The notes under the pieces were generated by a model, which worked only from the letters and a program-made list of their open reading frames with translations, was not told the DNA's origin and made no database searches. Made by a program: the position numbers and the translations under genes. A stretch of DNA of 64,000 nucleotides, from contig CM062206.1 of NCBI GenBank assembly GCA_031216445.1, positions 5,588,001-5,652,000 of the forward strand, read 5' to 3'. Shown here piece after piece: positions 24,901 to 40,241 of this stretch (its first letter is position 1; every line of letters begins with the position of its first letter). The stretch comes from Lateolabrax maculatus (Eukaryota > Chordata > Actinopteri > Acropomatiformes > Lateolabracidae).

Positions 24901-26584
24901 TTTGAGGGCAGGAAGAAGATAAATGTTATTATTGTTTGAGAAAATTCTCAAACCATAAAAACAATAAGTTCGCTAAAAATCTCATTGTCACAAAGCTGAA
25001 AACAAGGCTGTTTTTTTTGGTTAGCAGCGGTTTGTTATAGAAAAGTGGATACAAACAAATACCGTGTAGCTCCTACAACATTTAGCTGAACCAGTTGTAT
25101 AACACTGGATTATATTTAATTATAACTGTCAGCTATGGTGGCTTTGTAACCATTTTGCCACACGTTTATTTACACTTGTGTAGTAGTTTTGACTAAGTGG
25201 CATGTTCACACACAATCTGCACATATTTTAACATATTAGAAAAAAAACAGGGTCGCTCTTACGCTTCTGCTAATACGATTACCATGAATGGCATCCTACG
25301 TCTGTTATGTGATGATCTCAGTGCAACCAACCATTAATAGATTCGGTTAATGTATGTGTCACATTTTCTCCACTCTGGGATGTTTTTTATATAGAGGCCT
25401 ACCTACATGAACACATATTGCCTATCAATTTCATATCCAACACGTGAATGGTAGTGGTTTAGGGCTACTTTGCCTCTACTCTCAGGAAATCCAATAGAAA
25501 CTTCATCATGCTGTCACCTCTGCGAGGGCCTGCAAACCCAGATTTCAGGGGTATGGCTTTCATCCCACCTCTATTCAGAGAGCCATTTTCTTTGATCACA
25601 TTAGCTTTATTGCTCCTCTTACGGTTCCCTCCGTCTTCTCACTGCTACTCTATATCAGCCCGGGGCTATTGGTTTTCATTCTGTGGCTTCAATCTGGACC
25701 CGGACCAGGCTGAGCTAGGCCAGCTCACACTGACGCTAATTCATATAAAAGCTATATGAACAGCCGAAGTTCAACTCCTGACTTCAGCAGCTCACTCCAT
25801 CAACGGGACAGAGAGTATTTAAAAGGTAAATATACAGTAACAGTAAATTGGGGACAAATGTAGTTTTTCTCAAGTTCCTGAAATATTAATAAAGTTAAAT
25901 CGATATTCTTCTGGAAGTGCTTCTGTGTATTTACGTTTGTTTGACTTCATATTCATTTCAATCAAATACTAAATTGTATAAACAACATCTGAACACGATA
26001 CTTTGTGGATAAAAGGTGGTTGTTTTCAGTGTAGCTTTACCTCCATGTGCATGTCAGTACTCTGAAGAGCTGCCGTGCACTTACCTTTGAATTTGCCAAA
26101 TGAGCTGAAAATGACTAATTTCACAGAGACTTATCTAAATCCCAGCCACTTAAGGACAAGTCATCATCAGCTCTCTTTGACAAGGTTTCCTGACACCCAC
26201 GGGATCCACGAAGGAGGTTCAATTCATCCCCAGTCAGTGGAATCCCAGACCAGAGATTTGTCTGGGAAGCAATTTACTGTCATTTGCCGGAGAGTTCTGG
26301 CCTGATGCATAAACATCGTTCCTAATATGCCAATTCATCATCAGACAGCCAGGGGATTCTGGGTGTGTTCTGATCAAATTTGCACCCAGCGATGATGAGG
26401 GGCATGTTGGTTTTGATGCAGAAAAGTGCAGATCCAGCTATTTGTCACGTCAAGCTTCCACATGGGAGGCAGAGGAGGAAAGATACACAGCGTAGAAACA
26501 GAAGGGATAGAATAGGAGCTCAGTAACCTGCCATCGCAAAACTAAGACGGCTGCCGTAGATTTTTAGCCGTTCTGGTGAACTTG
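24901..26584. other. Intergenic, no gene recognised
   Basis: AT-rich to about 25480. The stretches 25500-25790 and 26080-26480 are more GC-balanced and could be regulatory. The open frames here show no family features. Confidence 0.45.
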
Positions 26585-26735
26585 GCTCCAGTAATAGAAA
26601 CGTCGGTCGGCCCATCACAGTGAAATGTCTCAACTATTGGATTAAATGCCATGAAATCTTATTCAAACTTTCTACTGATTTTCTGACCTTGACCTCTAGC
26701 GTCACCATGAGGTTGACGTGTGGTTTAGAGTGAAA
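26585..26735 (+). repeat. Dispersed repeat fragment, same family as 24230-24422
   Basis: The ordered phrases GTCGGTCGGCCCATCACAGT, then GAAATGTCTCAACTATTGGA, ATGCCATGAAATCTTATTCA and CTCTAGCGTCACCATGAGGT are those of a common teleost repeat. The last phrase aligns with the copy near 24370. Confidence 0.75.
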
Positions 26736-26784
26736 TGACTAAATTAATTATTAAATTAAACCCTTTTAAATAATGCAGTTTTTA

Positions 26785-26835
26785 TCAAATGTTACTCAAA
26801 CAGGAGTAAACGGTGCGTTTGTTGGGGGATATAAG
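26785..26835 (+). repeat. Dispersed repeat fragment (pairs with 42240-42520)
   Basis: CTCAAACAGGAGTAAACGGT, then GCGTTTGTTGGGGGAT, matches the phrase at 42256-42290 with transitions at scattered positions. The similarity fades beyond the core. Confidence 0.65.
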
Positions 26836-29156
26836 AAAAACATAGAATATCACACACTTATCCTTAATGTTATCATTTCTTAATTTGCCTGATTATTGTA
26901 GAGACGAAATATGGCAAATCCAGCACTACTGCTGCTGAAATTATGTTATGTTACGTCCTCTAACAAGCAAAATATCGGTTCTCTACGCTGCGTGTAATGC
27001 AGCACACTAACACGTATTTTCTAACAGCTTTATAAAACACTGTAGGACACCCATTCTGTGTACCAGCCAATTCACCCTCCACATATATTGATTTCAGCCT
27101 TTTTATCGAATCTATCTCTTGCAGCTCTGTGGCGCAGCATCATCCTTCAGAGTCCAGAGGGCGGCCTTCTGGGAACAGGAAGTGAATCAGAGCCTGCAGT
27201 GGACAGACTGACTCTGATGGCTCCCATCTGGCTGTTCTTTAAGGATTCCATCCAATCGAATTAGGTTTGATTGATCAACAGGCGCCACCATTGGATGGTG
27301 GTCATGGCAATATAAATCACCCTCTGCCATCAATATAGATGGCTTTCCTGAGGAAGAGCAAAAGTGACAAAGTGAACATAAAATTCAAGGAAGTTGATTT
27401 CCTCGTGGCCAATATACAGTTTACTAATCAGAGGTTTCTGTTAGAGAGGACAGAGATGATAGAGATGATGATATTAGGATCCCAGGGCTCAAAGACGGAT
27501 GTGGTTCACCATAAACTCTGGATAAACACACAGGAAATGAAGCCCTTTGTGGTATTGAGACCGATCAGAAATCTGCCCCCTGCTCTCATGTAAACCTGTT
27601 GATTATCATTTGGATTTAGTTCTGCTGGTCATATCAACAGGGGGTTTTAACAGTGAGACAATGGTAGGAAACAACGCTGACTTACTCCAAATCTAAACAA
27701 ACTTGTACAACACAAGAGAAAATCGAAAGACAAACAAGCAAACAAAGCAAAAAATAAAAAAACTTGGAGAGTTAATTGGAATATTTAAGAGTATTTATGT
27801 ACTTTGCACAGTGGCGAGCCTGAAAAGCTTAAAATGTTCCGAGATAAGTAAGGTAACAAACGTTTGAAATAACTAAAGCACTAAATGCTGCTCAGTCCAT
27901 CTTACATTATTAATTTAACTCTCAAACCTTGCAAAATATGAGAAAATGAAGGCAGGACATTGACTGGTTAAGAGACTCTTTAGTTTAAAGGATTGTGTGT
28001 GCAGATCTCTGCTCAGGTTGAAGTTGGGTGGACACACATGAAATCACCAAACCCTGAGAATGATAAAGGCGCCTGGTCCCACCCCAACAGGTGAAACACA
28101 CCTGTACAAACGGCTCATTACGGTATTTTAAAGCTGCTTATAAGAGATGTTTGTCCTGATATAAGTTTTGTTGTATCATCACATTGTTCATGAAATCACA
28201 GCACACCAATCCCTCAATTAAGGATGTGTTCAATTATTGATGAGTGATTGTTTGGGACTCCTCAGGTCTGGAACAACACTGTGCAGAGTGTCTGAGTGTC
28301 CTGTTGTGAGCATGTTATGAATATTTGAGGCCCTTGTTGCGGCTCTTTTGACTATATGGAAATAATAATAATTCATAGGAGGCTGATGGTTTATGCAGAT
28401 GGAGGCTGGGGGCAAAATCAAGAGTCTAATGTACAAGTGAGGCCACGTGTTTTTATCACAACACATCAAAAGAATATGAGATGAGGGGGGGGGGGGCGAG
28501 ACAAATTAGCAGCTTTAGAAATTGATAGCAGGTGTTTACATGTGGTATCTTTTTGCATATTATAATGTGGGAGCAGGGGGGGTGTAATAAACATTACAAT
28601 GCGTTGTATAATAATCAATATAATTCACAATGACCTTGACGTTTTATGATGGATTGGGAGACACGGCCTACTGTAATTGCTGCCCACTCCTCCCTCCCTC
28701 CCTCCTTCCTTCCTTTCACCCTGACGCCTCCGCTCCCATTGACCAATCCCTCCCTCTTTCCTTTTTCTTTTTTCTTTTTTTTTTTTGACATTAAAAACCG
28801 CTCCATCATTCTCGATGCGCCGCCTTGTCGCCTGCCGCTCAGATGACCATTAATCGCTTAATTCCAGTAAACCTACGTGCGCACAAAGGCCCGCTGTCCG
28901 CCGCTAAATGCATGTGTGATTAAGCTTTCAGGGCCCACCGCACGGCATTATTAGCCAGCAGGTCCTTGTATAGAGGGCCAAATGCCTTCAGGGGGCCCGA
29001 GGGTGGTGTGGGGTAGAGGAGGGGGGGGTGGTGGAGAGGGAGGGGGGGCAAGTTAATGACACTGACCCTCACTTCCCCAACAGCTATTCAATTCAACAAT
29101 AATAACGGGTCACGCAGCTGATTTATGAGGCTGGGGCTAATAATTGTCAATTGGTA

Positions 29157-29158
<2 letters not shown>
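26836..29158. other. Intergenic, candidate regulatory DNA and G-rich block
   Basis: No gene was recognised. An 84-codon + frame at 27339-27593 shows no family features. The stretches 28050-28400 and 28620-28970 are GC-balanced with homeodomain words and may be regulatory. A G-rich run at about 28988-29049 has several tracts of four or more G and could form a G-quadruplex. Confidence 0.4.
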
Positions 29159-29223
<65 letters not shown>

Positions 29224-29229
29224 GGGGGG
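29159..29229 (+). repeat. (GT)n run joined to a 23-base G run
   Basis: A (GT)n tract of about 48 bp (29159-29206) passes directly into an unbroken run of 23 G residues (29207-29229). The run length could be affected by sequencing error. Confidence 0.95.
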
Positions 29230-29428
29230 TAATGCCAGTAGACTATGCTAAATAAAATATGCCTTGACCCCACTGGGGGTGAAATGCAGGAGGCCAGAGA
29301 GGAGGGGGGGGGGGATGGACAGATGATGTTTGAGATGGACGCACGCTGCGGCTGAACTGCGCGTAAAAACCCTCAGTGTTGGTTCGGTGTCTGCGGGACT
29401 CGAACATGTGGAGTAAAACACGCAGCAG

Positions 29429-29456
<28 letters not shown>
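29429..29456. repeat. (ATC)n trinucleotide microsatellite
   Basis: About nine to ten CAT/ATC units, preceded by CAGCAG. Confidence 0.95.
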
Positions 29457-29459
<3 letters not shown>

Positions 29460-32400
29460 GCCAGGCTCGGGCCTGCACGGCCGCAATAAATTAATAACAA
29501 GCAAACAATGTGTCGTGGAGAGGCGGATTCAATTACCGCGTTTATTTACAGGGGAAATCTCATGAAGGCCATTGAGCAACGTTAAACAGCGCGGGATGAA
29601 ACGATGACAAGAGCTCCGATAAGAATTTAATTCCATCTCATTTCAGACGATTTTATGAATCAAATTCTTGAACACTGGCAAGAGATTTAATGATCACATC
29701 TTTGCGAAATCTTATTTCAGAACCGGTCGATGGCATTTCTCTGCGTTAATGTCGACTTAGAGGTTGGAGTAATTTAGTAATTGATTCCTTGCCTGGCTCT
29801 CGCCCGTGCCAAGGCCGCGTTTGAGGGTAATATGTTTCCTAATCTCATCCCCCGGAATAAGATTTTTATGTTAATCCACTGGCTGGTCTCTTGGTCACTT
29901 GGGAAGCACAGATAAAGGCTCAGAGGGGCAGGAGAGGCCAGGAGAGACGCGCCGTGCTGTGCAGGAGCTGGTGCAGCATCTGGAAAACAACGAGACGACT
30001 TAATGGGAGATTAGAGGGAAATATCACACAGAGAAGAGCCTGTAGTACATCAGAATACAACCTTTACCTTTTTTTCCTCGTGTAGAATCTGTATATTAAT
30101 CATTTTGTTTCCATACAGGCGAAATAAAAGGTTGATAAGGGTTATAAATCTGATTTTCCAGAATTTATTATACTTATTTTCCAGAAGAATTTATAATAAG
30201 CTTTAAAGATGCTAAGAATAAATCTATTTCCTGCCTAAAAGCCTGGATAAAATGAGATCAGGCAGGTTTATCCTCCTCTACACCCCTGCCTGTCACCATC
30301 TCCGAGGCGCTCAGCGCGCTCAGGTTTGTGCCAAAGACAGAATAAAGACGCATCAGGTAAAAAATGTGTCAGAAAACGTCTAATAACAATAACAGAAACA
30401 CGAGCCTGCACGCAGCAGACTGGGGCACTGCAGTCTTTTGTGCTGAACGCTTTTTTCCTGCAGACACACAGAGAAGACACCAGCTTTATAATTGAATTTT
30501 GCCTCTTCTCCAGATGTCACTTTCCATCTGTGCGCTTGGAAACGCGATGCCTTCTTTACGCACCGGCCCGGAACCCCTTTAACTCAGACGGCTGGTATTT
30601 TTAACTCTGCTGTCTTGTGTTAACATGTTTTCTCATGAGCAGTTTCAGCTCTTAAAATCCCAGCAGCTTAGAGAAATTGTGTTTTAATACAAAATACAAT
30701 GATAGTTTTGGAAAATCACTGAATTATTTTTGTGGAGTTGGAACAGTAAAGTCACGTTTCCTCCTCTGACAGTTTTATCTCTCCAGGTTTTCACACATTT
30801 TGCAGGTGAGACCTCGACCTTCGCCTTCACCCATCCTGTCAAATTGAGACATCAGACTAAATTGCCAGGAGAGCATCCCCAAAATGAATTTTTTTTCCCT
30901 TCTTTTTTATCCGCTCCCGCGCCCCTCCCCTGCAACACGCGGCCTTATTAATACGCGTTTTGATAAGCGCAGGATTTCCTCGGGCGGAGGAGTGAGACAT
31001 TGTAGGTGAAATGTGACAGCGGGACCCTCCCATCGCGCTCTCCCTCTCTTTATCCTCCTCTGTTTCTTTGCCTTTTTCGGGGGAGTGGATCCATCCAATC
31101 CATCCAGAGACAATGGCATTTTGTTCCTCTTTTTGTCCCTCCTGTCGACCCGCATTCCTATATTGCTGAGCAACGACAGTGCGCACTAAATGGAGAGGAG
31201 TTCCTCCCATAACCCGGCTATTGTCCGGCACTTGCCAGGGGAATTTAGGGTCTTGTACACATCGCATTTTGCTGATTTATTTAAGTGAAGGCATATGGTT
31301 GAAACCCTTTATTTGCCACGTAATTACGTATTAACTGCCGCTTTACTTGAATTAAAGGACCATTATGTTACTGTAAATCACTGTTTGCGCGCACTGCCGC
31401 GGTTTGGAAACGGTGCTGGACACAGAAGAGCAACCTGCAGCCACCAGCGAGCGGGACGTGCACTGTCTGCACCTGCAGCATTTTGCAAAAAAAAAAAAAA
31501 AAAAAAAAAGCTTTGAATACACAAACAAATAAATCCATTAAATCAACTTAAGCTTCTCACATCAAAATATCAAACTGTGGCTTCTGGTCTCACCCGAGCC
31601 GGGCTGAAAGAATTAAAAGATGTTGAAACTATAAAGAGGTGGCGTTTGAATAGCTGGTGGACTATAGTGGAGGGACTATAGACCGCAAGAATAAAGAGCG
31701 GCTTCAGTGAAAGAAACCGATGGCTAAAAGCTGTAATTGTATTTGCCTCGACGAAATATCAGAAAAGACTTCTCGTTTCTTTGAGCGTTATTAGATTAAT
31801 TCCCAGAGATGGCTTCTTTTCTCGCTGCCAGACGCGTGGAGGGAGGACGGTGAACCATTTGGCTCTTTGGTTTCAATAATCAAATTAACCATTTGGTACA
31901 ACTTTGGGGTCCCAGCTCGTGTGTAGAAAAGGGGAAAAAAAAGAAGAGGAGAGAAAAAAGAGAAGCATTTACATAATAGGCACCGGGTTGTGTCAAGAAA
32001 GAATTAACTTAAAAGACAATGTACACGTGAAAGAAAAGGGGAGAAACACACTGCAACACGTCAGCGATTGTGGAGAAAAATAATTGATGGCAAATGCGAG
32101 CGAGTCTTCTTTATTTTAACAGATAATATGGAGCTGCACCTCGCGGCCTGGAGCCTGCACCGACAAAACCACACATTTATAAAGCGTTTGGTGCAACATT
32201 TGGTCTTAAAATCGCTTTATTTTCTTTTATTAATTCTAAAAACAAGTTAATATTTCATCAGACGGCAGTTTTTTTTTTATATATACACATTTCGTGCCAA
32301 CATGGAGAGAAGGTCCGGAGTGAAAATAAAATCTTAAACTGACATGAAAATATATTTTTTGCACTGAAATAACCTCACGTGGACGGAAAACTGTATTTCA

Positions 32401-33900
32401 GACACTGACCTGTCTGTGGTTTGGAAGGCATCGTTGTGTGTGTGTTAATATCACCCTGAAGTCCCGATGTCAACAAACACATGTTTATTTAATATTTTTC
32501 AAGCCCTCTATAATTGTGATGAAAAAAAATAGATCAATATTGCGAAGGATAAAATCAAATCAAAAGATAAAAAAGTCAAAGTCAAGATCTATAATAATCC
32601 TATAATAAAACTGAATAGGTTGTGAGACAAAGGTTTATATATATCCAGTGTCCAACATGACGCTCCGGTCAGTATGATAGAAACAACTCAGGCCACAAAG
32701 GATTATTATAGGAATATTATAGTGGTTTTTCAGTGTGGGGTCTCTCAGATCAATCACTGAAACACGACCAGTGGTGAACAAATACAAACATCAAACGCTC
32801 ATCTGCTGATTTTAATTAATGCGCCAAAATTCCTGTTGCGCCTTTTTGTGTTTGGGTAATTTGGAAGAGAAAAAACCCGCAGCTTCAGACGAGGACTTGA
32901 ACTCGGTCCAATGAAAAAAAAAAGAAAGAAAGAAAGACAGAAAGAAACACACCGAGTGTGTAAGCGCCATACAAAACGGTTCACCTTATTACACAAACCA
33001 AATTAACCACTCAGCCAATATTGTGAGCCTAAGAGGTCCGATGACTGCCTCGCCAGTTCGTTACTTTCATTAGAAAGATGTTATTTGCCAAATAAACGGA
33101 ATAATGAAAGTAATAAAGAGAATTACAAACTCATTTGAATCATAAAAACACACCCGGAAGTTTAGCAGAGATTATTCTGCAGCAGTGCAGGGGAAGAAAT
33201 GAGAAAACGATGCGTTTATTTGGCAAAAAGGGGCATTATTAAACCGAAGCTGCTACATTCGTTTATTACTGTGCGTAAATTACAACATATTGGGTTTTTT
33301 AATCCAAACAGACAGTTTCTAACTTTTTATTTATTTACTTCGTTTTTAGCTGTGCAGTGCAAGGTGACATACAACAAAGAGAAACCAAAACTAACAGCAG
33401 GTGTTGGGTTCAGTCACGGCTCTGGAGCTGTGGATGTGATTGTGTGCAAACACTGTGGAGAAAGAAAATCACCTGAACGACTCTTTCACAGTCAGAGTGG
33501 CCACAAGAAAAGGTGAGAATCAGTCAGATCATTTGCTTCTGAGCACATTTGATTGTAGTTTTTCTTTGACTTCACCTCAGATTCTCTTTATTTTTATTTT
33601 AAAAGGAGATTTTAAACCTCGAAAAATCCCAATACCTACCTGATGAAAGCACGGATGCTTTGCTGCTTCAGAGCAGAATACCAGAGCCAAAAAAAAAAAA
33701 AAAAAAAAGAAACACAGAGAGAAAACAGTGGGAGCAGACGGGCAGAGAGAAGAGGCAGAGGGGGAATACTATGTGAAATCCTGCCCAAGGTATACGGTCG
33801 CTTAAAAGGCTTAAAAGCTTGGAGAAAATTGGATCAGGGAGAATCGTCACCCAACTTTCATTATTTCCAAGTGGTGTGATTGAATTAAAGGGCAAGATGG
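29457..33900. other. Upstream flank of phox2b, no gene recognised
   Basis: Non-coding. The stretch 29480-29900 is rich in TAATTG/TTTAATG words and resembles developmental enhancer DNA. A tracts lie at about 31486-31509 and 33690-33708. A 105-codon + frame at 33199-33516 ends in a Cys/His-containing stretch but has no splice context and no family match, so it is not called. A GC-richer part with CpGs lies at about 30900-31250. Confidence 0.45.
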
Positions 33901-33915
33901 TGGTTGGAGAGGAGT

Positions 33916-33968
33916 GGGGTGGGGGGGTGGGGAGGTGGAGGGTGGGGGGGGGCGGCGGCGGTGGAGGG
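33916..33968 (+). promoter_or_regulatory. G-rich, G-quadruplex-capable block upstream of phox2b
   Basis: At least five runs of three to nine G separated by one to a few bases, followed by GGCGGCGGCGG. It lies about 260 bp upstream of the TATA box. G-quadruplex potential is read directly from the pattern; any promoter role is inferred. Confidence 0.6.
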
Positions 33969-33980
33969 GTGCGTAATGGC

Positions 33981-34258
33981 GTGGTATTAAATTCTAATTA
34001 GAGATGCAGGGGATCAATGATAGGGAGGTTGGACAGCCCGGGCCCCCAGTGCCAGCCCAATAGACTGATGAGTTATTGTCATGTAAAAAAGCGCTAGCAA
34101 TAAGACCAAACGCTTTGCTATTGTCCAAGCGGAAAGAGCCAAGTTTATTATGAGGACTATATGCTCTAGAGACCTCGGGCTAGGCGGCTCTTAGGGGGCT
34201 TTTCATAAAACAGGGCTAGGTTCCTATAAAGGAGGCCAGTTTTGGAGCAGGCGCTGAG
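33981..34258 (+). promoter_or_regulatory. phox2b proximal promoter
   Basis: A TATA box TATAAA at 34225-34230, which would place transcription start near 34255-34260. Upstream are homeodomain core sites ATTAA (33986-33990) and TAATTA (33995-34000), and a CCCAATAG (CCAAT-like) word near 34056. PHOX2B is known to regulate its own promoter through ATTA-type sites, so the TAATTA is a natural candidate, but that is inference. The start site was not observed. Confidence 0.6.
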
Positions 34259-34501
34259 CAGTGAACATCTACCCACCGTCCAGCCTCCTCCCAACCAGTC
34301 CCAACCAAACCAGTCCTCTTTCCCCCCAACTCAGACCGCGCGTCCTCCTCATTTTGATTTTTATTATTATTATTTTTTTTTTTTTACCTTCTAACCCATT
34401 TTTCGGGGGGTAGTTTTTTTTTTTTGTTTGTTTTTGGTTGACTTCTTTTTTTTTTTTTTTCTCGGGAAGTGCAGCTTTCTAACTCCACCGAGCCTTCTCA
34501 A
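34259..34501 (+). other. phox2b 5'UTR (inferred)
   Basis: Lies between the TATA box and the start codon. It has no upstream ATG in frame with the protein and contains three long T-rich tracts (about 34363-34385, 34411-34424 and 34445-34460). Confidence 0.55.
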
Positions 34502-36445
<1,944 letters not shown>

Positions 36446-37760
36446 TGAAGCTTCACCGCGGGGGAGGAAGAACAGAGCAGAGGACAAGAGATACGTTTCC
36501 TCATCCTCCGGAGACTGAAAAGCAATTCCCCGAGAGAGACTTAAGGACAATAGAAAGCAGTTAAAAAGAAGATGACAACTGTGTTATTTTATTTTTATGC
36601 CTTGCGCCGTTCCTTGTGGCCAGTGGACACTTCTGCTGTAAAAAAAAAATATCCATCTTGACAAGTCATATTGTCTTATAATAACAACGTGTCTTTTCTC
36701 TTAAAACAAGTGCAAGTTGGGTGAAATGTTTCCAGTTTCCTGAAACCTTGAAAAAGAAAAAAAAAAAAAGGCTTAATCCTGTACTGATATCAACAAAATG
36801 ACACTTCTGCTGAGATGATTCACGCATAAATTCAGAACAAGATAACACATGTCATCCCAAAGCAAAACGTTCCTCTTGTTTTAAGAAGAAAAACAGCGAA
36901 ACAAAACGACACATTTAAGACTGAAAACCAGATGAAGGGACTTGTTAAGATGAACGTTTTTGTGTTTTGGTCACTTTACGCACTGGAAACGCGTCGTGCC
37001 ATCGGTGAAGGAAGGAGCCTCGTTCAGCCACAGTGAGTGTCAGAGTTCAACAGCGGCTTTGTCTGGTCGAGAGACGTTTGATACCCACGACTGAGGATCC
37101 TCTCTCTCTCTGTCTGTCTCTGTCTCGACTCCGCGGCCTGACACCGACCAACATCCAACGAGACGCCGACGCTTTCCGCTGCTGCTCGGAAGGAGCCTCC
37201 TGCAGCTGCGTTTCGGTTTCCTGGGCTGCTGAGAGTTTAGTTTCTTTAAATTATCGATATAAACACAATTATTTCCTCGAAGAAAAAAAGGCACAAACTA
37301 CTGCAATGTTCACCTCTGACAGGAAATCTGTATGTTTTGTGTGTCTTTCTACGGCAGTGTTTTTGTGGCTCAAATTGTATAGTGTTAATACGTATTATTG
37401 TCTCCTATAGTTGAACCATAGGCCATACTCCCTCGTAGATCGATCATACAAGTCTTTTTGATGTTTTACAAAATTCCCTCGAAAGAATTTATTTTGGGTA
37501 AAAAAAAAAGAAAAAAAAAGGGAATGGATGCAAACATTGTATTTATTTCTATATAATTTGCATGTCGTCTCTTTGTCTGATTTTACAATGATTTCCCTTC
37601 CATTTTGTGAGCATTATGTAACATGTTTTGTCCAGGATCTGAAAGTTATTTATATGTAGGTAATGAATGCTTATATTTAAGAAGGAAATATTTCTACATG
37701 TGCACATAGTTTTCCAGGTGTACCATTGAAATGGTTGTTGATGATAAAAAAAAAAATAAT
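36446..37760 (+). other. phox2b 3'UTR (inferred)
   Basis: AT-rich trailer after the stop, with A runs near 36637-36650, 36758-36770 and 37500-37520. No canonical AATAAA lies before 37760, and the first clear one is near 38656, so the 3' end is uncertain and may extend beyond this call. Confidence 0.4.
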
Positions 37761-38896
37761 AATAGTCCAAGTTGCTTTGTCATGTTTTCTTTGGACAAGC
37801 CAGCAAAGTTATGAGTTATTATCACTGTTGGAGTTTACAGGTTTACATATTCTTTCATTATAAAGCTTCAGTTTTTTCTCTGATGGTCTGTTTAAAGGCC
37901 GGAGGTTTCAGCACCACGGACAGCACCGCGCCACCAGCCACCGAGTCTCTATTGTTCCGACAAAACAAGAAAAAGGTGAAAATATTTGAGTTCAGATGAA
38001 AATCATTTCACCAAAACTTCAGTGCAAATGTGCAGAACCAAGTGTGAATTAAAAAAAATCCGCTCCAGTGAAACTAAACTGGAGAAGAGATGGAAACACA
38101 ATAAGAAGGTATTTTAAATTTTACATTTTTTAAAAGTAATTGACACTTTAAAAGATCAACATTGGACTGATCCGATGTCCAATGTTGTTTTTGAAGCAGG
38201 TGTTACACAGAAATCTGTGACCGGAAGATCAACAGCAGGAAAAAGACTATAAAACTATAATCAAACCCCGAAACTGACCGAACATTACCGCAGTTTATGG
38301 GGTCACAGTTTTGGATTAACAGCGAACAGAATCTGTGACTCTGTGAACATATTGTTGATGCATCTTTTTGACAACATGGTGACAAACAACAGGTTAAAGT
38401 TAAACACCTGTTTAACTTTAACCCCAACAAGTTATTTCTACAAATCTAACCACAATCTGACTTCTAATCTAAATTAAACCCAGAATTAATAATCTGACAT
38501 CAAATGCAGAATTTAAATTTAAACTGTGTGTTAATGGACTTTATTCTTAATTGTGTTATCTGTTCATGGTAGGTCACCATTATTTTATCCATCGTTTGAT
38601 GTCGTTTTGTTTTATTTTTGCACATTTTTTTGACTTCCCCGCTTAAACAAATGCTGAATAAATATACAAATAAATAGATAAATAAAGAAAGAGGGCAGAA
38701 CTGCAGTAAACACTATTTAACATCTTCGTTTCCTCTTTCACACATTTGCTTCTTGCTGAATCAAGTGAAGAGATTTCATCCGCAGAATCAAATATTTAAA
38801 TTTTTTTTTTTTTTTTTTACCATGTTTCTTCCTTTAATTTAAACTTTTAGAAATTATATTCTATGAAAAAATAACAGACAAAAGCCCAGTTTTAAT
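37761..38896. other. Gap between the convergent genes
   Basis: AT-rich, no gene. It contains a perfect 15-bp hairpin at 38392-38423 and AATAAA words near 38656-38690 on the + strand that could end phox2b transcripts. Confidence 0.5.
38392..38423. repeat. Perfect 15-bp inverted repeat with 2-base loop
   Basis: GGTTAAAGTTAAACA (38392-38406), CC, then the exact reverse complement TGTTTAACTTTAACC (38409-38423). It lies in the gap between phox2b and limch1. Confidence 0.9.
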
Positions 38897-40241
38897 TTAT
38901 AACATTTTATTTATAAACATACAGTATGCTATAAATGCCGTTGCATTTAAACATCAAATGAATCTATATTTCGGATAGTGTTCAGGTGAATATTACAATA
39001 AATACAGAACAGACGTAAAGGTTTCATCCCCCAACTATCCTGCTAAGAAGACCGTCTGAATACAGAGCTCCGTCTCAAAGATCCCGCTATCAGAGACTCA
39101 GCCGAGATTTATTCATCAACTAAATGAGGATAAAAAAAATTAAAATACACAAATCGGAACAGAAGCTTAAAAATACTGTAGATGTGAGAGATGACCCCGG
39201 AGGAGAAGCTTGGCTATAGGACGCAGTTCAGGAGGAGGAGGCTGCTAGTTTGCTTTCATACAGCAAATCATTTGGTTTTAGGCTTAAACGTGCATTTTTT
39301 TTTTTTTTACATCCACAATACAGAACCGAGCTCTTCTCATACAAGTCCCAACAAAAAATAAAAAATAAAGAAAAGAAAAGAAGAAGAAGAAGCAGCTAGT
39401 GACTTAAAATGTCCAGCTGACGGCACAGATCTTTAGTTTTCATCCAACCAAATATTGCACAGGTGCAACTGCTGCTGGTATGTGTGTTCATTTACCTCTG
39501 CTGCTTAACTAGATGTAACGTGATTTTTTTTTTTTTTTTAATTTTATAAATGAATCCTACCACTGAGCAATTATCAAAATTACCTCAATTAATAGCATAC
39601 ATAAGTCTATATCGCTGTAGAATAAAACAACATTCAAAAATGAAATCAATCCTTTCCCCCTACAGTATAATGGCTATACTGTGTGTTGTTCCAAATAGCC
39701 AACTAATGTATTCTTTGCACTGGTTTTTATCACTGCAAATCACCGAGGAATCACAGGAGGGAAATGTGAAAGTAAGGGTGTTGTTTATGTAAAATAAACA
39801 GTACTTATCAACTGAAGTAAAGCATGATGTAAAGGAGGGCTGCAGCCTGCCTGTCTGCAGTTTTAAGGGTTCAAATTTGGCCAAAATCCCCCCCTACACA
39901 CAAAATAAAAAAAAAAAAAAAAGAGGAATAAAACACCGTCTAGCTGGTGTTTTTTTTCCTGCATCACCTTGCTTTCCTAAGGCACATTGAAGTCCTGACT
40001 TTCCAAGTGGACAGGCTGGCCGAGGGGCGACCCGCTGTGACCCAACAGCACAGAAACAGCTCACAAGTCGTGTTTATTGCCCTAATGATGAAACTACATC
40101 CATTAATATGTGTTTATATTAGAAGCTAATTTTATTCAGGAGCAGAAGAAGAGATAGGAGGTCACTGTGAGGGCCAAAGGATCAAAAAATAGTGACTTAC
40201 TGTAAAAATCGTGTCTGTAAATAGTGGGTTTATAAGTGACC

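Noticed and set aside
27339..27593. 84-codon plus-strand open frame
   Set aside because: No recognisable domain, no introns or neighbours to support it.
33199..33516. 105-codon plus-strand open frame with a Cys/His-containing C-terminal part
   Set aside because: No family match, no splice or promoter context, AT-rich start; likely chance in the phox2b upstream flank.
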